Source of the DNA: DATMNI01 sp035570275
GTDB taxonomy: Bacteria > Acidobacteriota > Terriglobia > Bryobacterales > Bryobacteraceae
Length of the DNA stretch: 19,854 nucleotides
Reading direction: 5' to 3'
Assembly: GCA_035570275.1 (NCBI GenBank)
Contig: DATMNI010000164.1
Coordinates: forward strand, 1 to 19,854
The notes beneath the pieces were generated by a model. It made no database searches and had not been told where the DNA came from. It saw only the letters and a list, made by a program, of their open reading frames with translations. The position numbers and the translations under genes are program-made. This document shows, piece by piece, positions 14,250 to 19,854 of the stretch (position 1 is the stretch's first letter; every line of letters begins with the position of its first letter).

Positions 14250-14328
14250 ACTTGTACTGATCAAGCACGATAAACTTGTACTTATACAGCATGAAAAACT
14301 TGTATTGGCACAACACAAAAGACTTGTA
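14250..14328. promoter_or_regulatory. Four ACTTGTA iterons at exact 24-bp spacing
   Basis: ACTTGTA occurs at 14250, 14274, 14298 and 14322. The first three units each contain a dyad (CTTG-N7-CAAG, TGTA-N4-TACA, TTGT-N6-ACAA); the fourth keeps only the left half. The array ends 26 bases before the Fic gene ATG and also faces the permease. It has the look of a multi-site operator, perhaps for the wHTH domain of the Fic protein itself. The minus frame across it shows an 8-residue periodicity that simply reflects the repeat. Confidence 0.7.
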
Positions 14329-14354
14329 ACCGTCCGAACGGATTGGAGCATCAG

Positions 14355-15893
14355 ATGGCCACACCAAACCAGAAACTCGCGGCGTCGCTGAAGGCTCTTC
14401 GCCGCCTGCAGAAGGGCGGCCGGCGTGTTTTTCAAACGCGGGAGCTCAACCGAATCCATCGCCAGCGCTTGCTCCAGAACGGCTTCCTTCAGGAGGTCAT
14501 CAAGGGATGGCTGATCTCTGCCAGTCCGGGTGCCCGCGACGGAGACAGCACACCCTGGTATGCGTCCTTCTGGGAGTTTTGCGCGCGCTACTGCCGCGAG
14601 CGCTTCGGCGACAAGTGGTACCTGTCTCCCGCCCAGTCGATTCTGCTGCACGCGGAGAACACCGTCATCCCCTCCCAGGCGATCGTTTGCAGCCCCATGG
14701 GGACAAATAACAAGGTGACGATGTTATTCGGCACGTCGCTTTACGACCTCAAACTGGCCCAGATGCCGCCGGCGGCGGATCTGACGGTGAGGGATGGGCT
14801 GCGGCTCTTCTCTCCGCCGGCGGCAATGGTCAGGCTCCCGGAAGCTTTTTTCGCCAGCCACCCCATCGAAACCCAGGTAGTGCTCGCAAGCGTCGGCGAC
14901 TCCTCCGAGTTGCTCCGCCGTCTCCTGGATGGCGGCCACTCTGTCGTTGCGGGCCGGTTGGCCGGGGCGTTGCGCCGCATCGGCCGCCCTACGGACGCGG
15001 ACGAGATCTTAGCGACCATGAAGGCCGCCGGATATGATGTACGGGAGAGCGATCCGTTCACGGACCGGCAGGCAATTGTTCCGGTGCTTGGCGCGGCGCC
15101 CATTGCCGGACGGATGCAAGCCATGTGGGCATTGATGCGGCCCAAGGTTCTCGAAGTCCTTCCCAGGCAACCTGGCGTGCCACAAGACAAGGACGCTTAT
15201 CTGCGGTTCGTCGAGGATATCTATCAAAGCGATGCCTATCATTCGCTATCCATCGAAGGCTATAGTGTCTCGGTCGAGCTGATCGAGCGGGTGCGGGCGG
15301 GCAACTGGAACCCGGATGACCGGGATGCGGACCGGCAAAGCCGCGATGCCCTCGCCGCGCGCGGGTACTGGCAGGCGTTTCAACTCGTGAAGGCCAACGC
15401 CGGCGAGATCGTCGCCGGAGCCAATCCCGGGCGGCTGGTTCGGGACACTCATCGCGATTGGTACCGTCAGCTCTTTCAGCCCTGCGTGGCAGCCGGTTTG
15501 GTGGCGCCTTCGGCCTTGGCCGGTTACCGTAACGACGCGGTCTATCTGCGCACCTCGCGCTACGTGCCGCCGCGCTGGGAAGCGGTGCGCGACGGGATGC
15601 CGGCTCTATTCGATTTGCTGGAAAACGAACCGGACCCCGGCGTGCGCGCCGTTCTGGGCCACTGGCTCTTCGGCTATGTGCACCCTTATCCGGACGGCAA
15701 CGGGCGCATGGCTCGTTTTCTGATGAACGCCATGCTGGCCTCCGGCGGCTATCCCTGGACGGTCATTCGCGTCGAGGACCGCTCAGCGTATCTCGCGGCG
15801 CTGGATCGGGCCAGCATTGAAATGGATATCGGCCCGTTTGCCGGTTTCCTGGCGGAGCGCGTGAAGTGGTCAATGGAGCGGGTTGCAGGCTGA
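14355..15893 (+). CDS. Fic family protein with N-terminal AbiEi-like winged helix
   Basis: 512 residues. ATG 14355 has GGAG six bases upstream. Residues about 1-60 (KLAASLKALRRLQKGGRRVF, then LQNGFLQEVIKGWLI) resemble the winged helix of AbiEi-type antitoxins, and the domain continues to about 200 (WYASFWEFCARY, YLSPAQSILLHAENTVIPSQ). The C-terminal half is Fic: the inhibitory motif SLSIEG at 297-302 fits (S/T)xxxE(G/N), so the enzyme carries its own inhibitory helix, and the catalytic motif HPYPDGNGR lies at 443-451 with all key residues. Fic enzymes usually transfer AMP to target proteins. The domain fusion is a known architecture and this copy looks intact. Its DNA-binding part may act on the iterons just upstream. 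Convergent with the GH172 gene, 15 bases apart. Confidence 0.9.
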   Translation: MATPNQKLAASLKALRRLQKGGRRVFQTRELNRIHRQRLLQNGFLQEVIKGWLISASPGARDGDSTPWYASFWEFCARYCRERFGDKWYLSPAQSILLHAENTVIPSQAIVCSPMGTNNKVTMLFGTSLYDLKLAQMPPAADLTVRDGLRLFSPPAAMVRLPEAFFASHPIETQVVLASVGDSSELLRRLLDGGHSVVAGRLAGALRRIGRPTDADEILATMKAAGYDVRESDPFTDRQAIVPVLGAAPIAGRMQAMWALMRPKVLEVLPRQPGVPQDKDAYLRFVEDIYQSDAYHSLSIEGYSVSVELIERVRAGNWNPDDRDADRQSRDALAARGYWQAFQLVKANAGEIVAGANPGRLVRDTHRDWYRQLFQPCVAAGLVAPSALAGYRNDAVYLRTSRYVPPRWEAVRDGMPALFDLLENEPDPGVRAVLGHWLFGYVHPYPDGNGRMARFLMNAMLASGGYPWTVIRVEDRSAYLAALDRASIEMDIGPFAGFLAERVKWSMERVAG

Positions 15894-15908
15894 AATCGCC
15901 ACACCCCG

Positions 15909-17042
15909 CTACTCCGTCTTCACCACCGGCACCCTCGCCGCCACCTCCGGCATCGCCGGGAAATCCGTGTATGGCGTCGCCTGATACCAATAGCCCACCG
16001 AGAAGAAATTGTCTCCCCGGTCGTTGGCATGCCCGTGCTCCATCGTGTGCTTCAAGTAGCGCTCGAACGTCACCGGGTTGTCTCCGTGCCACCGGTAGCA
16101 GCAATACCGCCCGCCCGTCCGCTCCGCGTTCACAATCAGCGGCGCGCCGTACATCGCGTGGCCAAACGGCTGCGCTCCGTCGCGCCCGCCGAAATCCCAG
16201 CTTCCCAGAAAATAGTCTTCCGACCCCGTTCCCGTGATCACTGGCTTGGTTTCGTCGTCCACGAAGATCATGTCGTCGCCTTCGCCCCACCAGCCGTTGG
16301 CGTTTTGCAGCACGCCCAGCGTCACCCCCATCAGGTGCCCGCGGCCGCGCGTCTCCAGATAGACGTAGTTGTTGCGCCCGTCCAGATTGATCTTCGGACC
16401 CTCGCTCGCCACCGGCACGCACGGCTGGCTTTGCCGGTATTGCGCGTGAAAGTACAGCATATCGTCCGGCAACCGCGGCGTCGTCATGTAATCGATGTTC
16501 GAATAAAACGACGGCACCTCCTGCTTGCCCTCATTGGTCACCGTGAACCGCGCCGACCGGCGGTACGGCATCACGAAATAGCAGTTCAGCGACTTGCCCG
16601 GCGAGCACGCCAGGTACTCCGACTGATAGATCTGGTAGACCCCCAGGTTCAGTCCGAAAAAGTCGCCGATCGGCGCTTCTACGCTCGGCTTGGCGTTGCC
16701 GTCCCAATACCCGCGCAGCACCAGTTCCTTCAGGTGGTCGTTGCTGCGCGCCGCGATCGTGAACCAGATGTGGCTGATCGCGCCGGGGCCATCGGCATTG
16801 AAGACCTCGTGTACGCCGCCGGCCGGAATATTCCACGAGTCGTGGTTGCCGCCCGTCCGGTCGTAGCTCGATTGCTTCAGCGACTTATAGGTTTGCGCCC
16901 GTGAATACGCGGGCAGAAACTGGAAATCCGCCTGGCCCCCGCCCCGCGATTGCGATTGCGCAGCCGCCGGCACGGCTGCCAGGCCCCCTGCCGCCAGCAC
17001 GCGATGCAGAAAGCCGCGCCGGTCATTCGTCGATGATTTCAT
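15909..17042 (-). CDS. Secreted GH172-like (DUF2961) glycoside hydrolase with Tat signal
   Basis: 377 residues. The N-terminus DRRGFLHRVLAAGGLAAVPA has the twin arginine at 8-9 and a hydrophobic core, a Tat signal. The body matches DUF2961, now glycoside hydrolase family 172: HIWFTIAARSNDHLKELVLR, GDFFGLNLG near 126-134, WWGEGDDMIFVDDE with Glu254, and GTGSEDYF at 271-278 with Glu275; Glu residues in these two motifs are the expected catalytic pair. Characterised members act on difructose anhydrides or alpha-D-arabinofuranosides and form oligomers. The substrate here is unknown. ATG 17042 has AAGGAG about 11 bases upstream. The SGNH hydrolase gene lies upstream on the same strand, with a 152-bp element inserted between them. 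Confidence 0.87.
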   Translation of the reverse strand: MKSSTNDRRGFLHRVLAAGGLAAVPAAAQSQSRGGGQADFQFLPAYSRAQTYKSLKQSSYDRTGGNHDSWNIPAGGVHEVFNADGPGAISHIWFTIAARSNDHLKELVLRGYWDGNAKPSVEAPIGDFFGLNLGVYQIYQSEYLACSPGKSLNCYFVMPYRRSARFTVTNEGKQEVPSFYSNIDYMTTPRLPDDMLYFHAQYRQSQPCVPVASEGPKINLDGRNNYVYLETRGRGHLMGVTLGVLQNANGWWGEGDDMIFVDDETKPVITGTGSEDYFLGSWDFGGRDGAQPFGHAMYGAPLIVNAERTGGRYCCYRWHGDNPVTFERYLKHTMEHGHANDRGDNFFSVGYWYQATPYTDFPAMPEVAARVPVVKTE

Positions 17043-17080
17043 TAGATGTCGTCTCCTTACTTAGTCAAGGATGCTTAACC

Positions 17081-17232
17081 TGTGGGGCAGGTTGTTAACC
17101 TGCGGCGGATTGTTAATCCGCCTGCGCGATGCGGCAGCGAGCCAGCCGGCGCTTGCGGCCTTGCCAGTAGGTCCGGCAGGCGGATTGCCAATCCGCCGGA
17201 CCCTGAGGGTGCCCCTAGCAACCTGCCCCACA
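17081..17232. mobile_element. MITE-like element with 14-bp terminal inverted repeats (family B, full copy)
   Basis: Begins TGTGGGGCAGGTTG and ends CAACCTGCCCCACA, a perfect 14-base terminal inverted repeat over 152 bases. Each arm also carries a hairpin: CGGATTGTTAATCCG on the left, and GGCGGATTG-C-CAATCCGCC on the right. There is no coding capacity. Flanks share only TAAC, so a target duplication is not clear. The solo end at 5969 belongs to the same family. It separates the GH172 gene from the SGNH gene on the same strand and could interrupt or terminate transcription. Confidence 0.72.
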
Positions 17233-17241
17233 TAACTCATC

Positions 17242-17970
17242 TCACTTACTCAGCGCCGCAGCAATCGCCTTAGCCGCCAGCGGCATCATCACATCGTAAC
17301 CGGCTCCGTTCGGATGCAGGCCATCGTCGGTCAGTTCCGTGCGGAACATTCCTTTATCATCCACCGTGGCCGAATAGTAGTCCAGATACACCAGGCCGTT
17401 CTTGTTCGTGTACTCCTTGATCCACCGGTTGAGCGCCACAATCTTCGCCAGCGGCCGGGTCTGGGTCTGCGGCCGATGATAATCGCACACCGGCTGCAGC
17501 GCCGACAGCACGACCTTGATGTTGTTGGCGCGCGCCATCTCGGTCATGGCCGCCAGGTTGTCCTCGATGACGTCCAACGCCGTCGGCCCCAGGTTGCCGC
17601 CAATGTCGTTGGTCCCCGCCAGAATCACCACCGCCCGCGGTTTCAGCGCCACCACATCCAGGTGGAACCGCAGCAGCATCTGCGAAGTCACCTGGCCGCT
17701 GATGCCGCGGTTGATATACGGCTTGCCCGGAAAAAACTGCCCGGCCTGCCGTCCCCAGAAGTCGGTGATCGAATCGCCCATGAAGACCACGCGCTCCTCG
17801 CCCGCCACCGGCAGTTGCACTTTGGCATTGTCGGCCGCATAGCGGCGCAGGTTGCCATAATCGTTGATCAGCCGCGCCAACGGCTCCAGAGGCGGCGGCA
17901 CCGTCGACGGCCCGGCCGGCGGTTGCGCCCACAGCGACGTCGCCAGAAGCAATAAAGGCGAAATTCTCAT
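17242..17970 (-). CDS. Secreted SGNH/GDSL hydrolase
   Basis: 242 residues from ATG 17970 (MRISPLLLLATSLWAQ, a signal peptide); AGGAG lies directly upstream with a short spacing. The longer frame from ATG 18012 would hide this signal. The four SGNH blocks are clear: GDSITDFWG with Ser67, NRGISGQ with Gly, GTNDIGG with Asn121, and DDGLHPNGAGY with Asp216 and His219. Such enzymes are esterases or lipases, in many soil bacteria carbohydrate esterases that remove acetyl groups. The neighbourhood (GH172, CE15) favours a carbohydrate substrate, but this is inference. Divergent from the CE15 gene. Confidence 0.88.
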   Translation of the reverse strand: MRISPLLLLATSLWAQPPAGPSTVPPPLEPLARLINDYGNLRRYAADNAKVQLPVAGEERVVFMGDSITDFWGRQAGQFFPGKPYINRGISGQVTSQMLLRFHLDVVALKPRAVVILAGTNDIGGNLGPTALDVIEDNLAAMTEMARANNIKVVLSALQPVCDYHRPQTQTRPLAKIVALNRWIKEYTNKNGLVYLDYYSATVDDKGMFRTELTDDGLHPNGAGYDVMMPLAAKAIAAALSK

Positions 17971-17979
17971 GGCTCCTAT

Positions 17980-18060
17980 TGTATTCGCCCACGCGTGTAT
18001 GCGCCCGCGCATTGTATGCGCCCGCGCCCCGCATGTTCATAGCCCGGTTTCATAGCCTGG
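17980..18060. repeat. Tandem repeats in the divergent SGNH/CE15 promoter region
   Basis: TGTATTCGCCCACGCG (17980) is followed by two TGTATGCGCCCGCGC units (17996, 18013). Then TTCATAGCCCGG (18036-18047) and TTCATAGCCTGG (18049-18060) repeat at 13-base spacing; the second supplies the -35 of the CE15 promoter. They may be regulator sites or slippage products. Confidence 0.55.
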
Positions 18061-18076
18061 TGCGCGGTGATATTAT
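18049..18076 (+). promoter_or_regulatory. Sigma-70-like promoter of the CE15 gene
   Basis: TTCATA (18049-18054), 16-base spacer, TATTAT (18071-18076). The start would be near 18083, leaving a 29-base leader that contains the strong ribosome site GGGAGGAG before ATG 18112. Confidence 0.45.
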
Positions 18077-18111
18077 AGTTCACGTTCCGAACAAACACTC
18101 GGGAGGAGTCC

Positions 18112-19518
18112 ATGCCCGCACCGCCATCCTATCGCTGGTCATCGGCGCTAATCTTCACGACCCTGGCCATCGGCTTCGCACAAGATGCCGCCGCGCCCGC
18201 CCCGGTCCAACTCACGGCTCAGCAGGACCGCCAGCGCCTCATGGATCTCCTGCACATCACCGAACTCCGCAACGGCGCCAACGGCAGCAACAAAGACGCG
18301 CCCAACTACGCCAACTACGATGAATCGAAGGCCAATCCGTACCCCAGGCTCCCCGACCCCCTGGTGCTCAGGAACGGCAAGAAAGTCACCACGGCCGCAA
18401 TGTGGTGGAATCAGCGCCGCCCCGAAATCGTCGAGGACTTCGACCGTGAAATTTACGGCCGCGCCCCCAAGACCACTCCCGCGGTGAAATGGGAAGTCAT
18501 CAGCACCACCAACGCCTCGAACGGCGATGTCCCGGTCATCACCAAACAACTCGTGGGCCATGTCGACAATTCGTCTTACCCGCAAATCACTGTGGACATT
18601 CAGTTGACGTTGACCACTCCCGCCAACGCCCTCGGCGCGGTCCCCGTGATGATGGAATTCGGGTTCACCGGCTTCCCTGCCCGTGGAGGCGGCGCACGCG
18701 GACCAGCCGGCCCGCCGTCCGGACGTGGTCCGCAGGCGCCCACCGGACCCACCTGGCAGCAACAGGTGCTCGCCAAAGGTTGGGGCTACGCCATTCTGTC
18801 CCCCGGCAGCATTCAGGCCGATAACGGCGCGGGCCTCACGCAGGGCATCATCGGTCTGGTCAACAAGGGCCAGCCCCGCAAGCTTGACGATTGGGGCGCG
18901 CTCCGTGCCTGGGCGTGGGGCGCCAGCCGCGCTCTGGATTATTTCGAAACCGACACTTCCGTGGACGCCAAACAGGTCGGCGTGGAAGGCCACTCTCGCT
19001 ACGGCAAGGCCACCGCCGTCGCCATGGCTTACGACTCGCGTTTTGCCATCGCTTACGTCAGTTCCTCCGGTGAAGGCGGCGTCAAGATTCACCGCCGCAA
19101 CTGGGGCGAGCTGGTGGAGAACGTGGCCGGCGCCAATGAATATCACTGGATGGCCGGCAACTTTCTGAAGTACGCCGGCCCGCTCCACTGGGACGACATG
19201 CCCGTGGATTCGCACGAACTGGTGGCTCTCTGCGCCCCGCGCCCCGTCTTCATCAGCGGCGGCGCCACCACCGGCGATGGCTGGGTGGACGCCAAAGGCA
19301 TGTTCCTCGCCGCTGCCGGCGCGGGGCCAGTCTACAAGCTTCTCGGCAAGAGGGATATGGGCGCCACCGAGTTCCCCGAAATCGAAACCCCGCTCATCGA
19401 TGGCGACGTAGCCTTCCGCCAACACAGCGGCGGCCACACCCCCATGCCCAACTGGCCGACTTTCCTGACCTTCGCCGGGCGCTACATCAGGGTCTTGGTG
19501 CAGTCACCGGATAAGTAA
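18112..19518 (+). CDS. Secreted CE15 glucuronoyl esterase
   Basis: 468 residues with a signal peptide (SSALIFTTLAIGFAQDAAA). ATG 18112 follows GGAGGAG. The CE15 nucleophile motif is VEGHSRYGKA with Ser295; SSSGEGGVKIHRRNWGE follows in the usual place, and RQHSGGHTPMPNW (His438/His442) carries the catalytic His. The family breaks the ester between lignin alcohols and 4-O-methyl-glucuronic acid of xylan; CE15 enzymes from Solibacter have been characterised. His replaces the Cys found before Ser in many fungal members (GCSRxG), a variation I take as normal for bacteria. A Gly/Pro/Arg-rich insert (about residues 187-215) is a low-complexity loop. TAA at 19516-19518; the next promoter begins about 20 bases later. 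Confidence 0.9.
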   Translation: MPAPPSYRWSSALIFTTLAIGFAQDAAAPAPVQLTAQQDRQRLMDLLHITELRNGANGSNKDAPNYANYDESKANPYPRLPDPLVLRNGKKVTTAAMWWNQRRPEIVEDFDREIYGRAPKTTPAVKWEVISTTNASNGDVPVITKQLVGHVDNSSYPQITVDIQLTLTTPANALGAVPVMMEFGFTGFPARGGGARGPAGPPSGRGPQAPTGPTWQQQVLAKGWGYAILSPGSIQADNGAGLTQGIIGLVNKGQPRKLDDWGALRAWAWGASRALDYFETDTSVDAKQVGVEGHSRYGKATAVAMAYDSRFAIAYVSSSGEGGVKIHRRNWGELVENVAGANEYHWMAGNFLKYAGPLHWDDMPVDSHELVALCAPRPVFISGGATTGDGWVDAKGMFLAAAGAGPVYKLLGKRDMGATEFPEIETPLIDGDVAFRQHSGGHTPMPNWPTFLTFAGRYIRVLVQSPDK

Positions 19519-19538
19519 AAATGTTCGTGATTGTCTAC

Positions 19539-19577
19539 TTGACAACAACGAACAAAATCGACCACAATAGGTTGTGG
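19539..19577 (+). promoter_or_regulatory. Promoter with overlapping dyad before the small membrane protein
   Basis: A perfect TTGACA (19539-19544), 18-base spacer and CACAAT (19563-19568). The dyad CCACAA-TAGG-TTGTGG (19562-19577) covers the -10 and the likely start point, so a repressor bound there would block the promoter. Confidence 0.5.
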
Positions 19578-19596
19578 TGATAGCTAGGGCAAACCT

Positions 19597-19848
19597 CTGA
19601 AGCCTCCCGAAGACCGGCCGCGAGGGCTTCCGCGCGATCCCGATCCCTACGTTGCTTTTGACGAGAGCTATGGGCCAACACTGCCGAGAAAGCGGAAATC
19701 CCATCCTGGATCGACCCATCCTGGATACGGGGTCCACAGCGGGACAGATCTATTCTCAGTGATTGTTGTTCTGCTTATCGTGATTGTCGCTGCGGTGCTT
19801 GGACTCTACCTGATTACGGCGCTAGTCTGGTTGGCCCGGAAGCTCTGA
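19597..19848 (+). CDS. Small single-pass membrane protein, unknown function, probable CTG start
   Basis: The frame opens after TAG near 19583 and contains no ATG, TTG or GTG until the membrane helix, so the likely start is CTG 19597, seven bases after AGGG. It would give 83 residues: KPPEDRPRGLPRDPDPYVAF, a basic RKRKSHPGS stretch with an HPGSTHPGYG near-repeat, then one long hydrophobic helix (SVIVVLLIVIVAAVLGLYLI) and the tail TALVWLARKL. The stop TGA overlaps an ATG (TGATG, ATG at 19848-19850) whose gene is cut by the window end, which supports this frame as real and coupled. I do not recognise the family. Confidence is limited by the unusual start. Confidence 0.5.
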   Translation: MKPPEDRPRGLPRDPDPYVAFDESYGPTLPRKRKSHPGSTHPGYGVHSGTDLFSVIVVLLIVIVAAVLGLYLITALVWLARKL

Positions 19849-19854
19849 TGCTCG

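Noticed and set aside
14250..14328. CRISPR array
   Set aside because: The conserved part is only 7 bases and the units are 24 bases apart with dyads; no cas genes are present.
14164..14367. Minus-strand 67-codon frame with 8-residue YKxxxL periodicity
   Set aside because: The periodicity is produced by the 24-bp iterons and it has no ribosome site.
18148..19437. 429-codon minus-strand frame opposite CE15
   Set aside because: Shadow of the CE15 gene, which has all catalytic motifs.

Overview
The window looks like a chromosomal segment of a GC-rich soil Acidobacteriota, most likely the Bryobacterales/Solibacter group. This is inferred from the gene families: an ADOP-type duplicated orphan FtsX permease, a CE15 glucuronoyl esterase with a Gly/Pro-rich insert, many secreted carbohydrate-active enzymes, and scattered VapBC/HicB/Uma2 accessory genes separated by short palindromic repeats. 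No tRNA, rRNA or CRISPR array was seen.

Layout. 1-2470: a PQQ-dependent sugar dehydrogenase (minus strand, running off the left edge) diverges from a secreted CE1-like esterase. 2499-3136: a VapBC-type ribbon-helix-helix/PIN toxin-antitoxin pair, with the toxin probably starting at CTG. 3128-3289: a palindromic repeat exactly filling the gap to a convergent operon of a small tail-anchored membrane protein and an actin-fold ATPase. 4760-6693: a membrane-anchored peptidoglycan amidase and a Uma2-family nuclease, with a second repeat family between them. 6817-6971: a second copy of the first repeat, which supplies the -35 of a promoter for a truncated HicB antitoxin. 7219-8772: a graveyard of defence genes (frameshifted and internally deleted mrr, hsdM N-terminal remnant, GxxExxY remnant). 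8773-9249: a non-coding, highly structured stretch. 9250-11028: a XylD-type aldonate dehydratase. 11082-11493: two tightly coupled tiny genes, one with four cysteines. 11759-14170: the ADOP permease. 14250-14328: four iterated 24-bp operator-like repeats in front of a wHTH-Fic fusion protein (14355-15893). 15909-19518: a secreted GH172-like hydrolase, a 152-bp MITE-like element, a secreted SGNH hydrolase, and a divergent CE15 esterase. 19539-19854: a promoter with a dyad and a small membrane protein whose stop overlaps the start of a next gene cut by the window end.

How they fit together. Several genes suit hemicellulose and sugar use (CE1-like and CE15 esterases, SGNH hydrolase, GH172, aldonate dehydratase, periplasmic quinoprotein sugar oxidation), but they are interspersed with accessory genes and not built as one operon. 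The most unusual parts are the actin-fold ATPase/tail-anchored protein operon, the 80-aa/55-aa coupled small-protein pair, the iterated dyads before the wHTH-Fic gene, and two repeat families that sit at gene ends.
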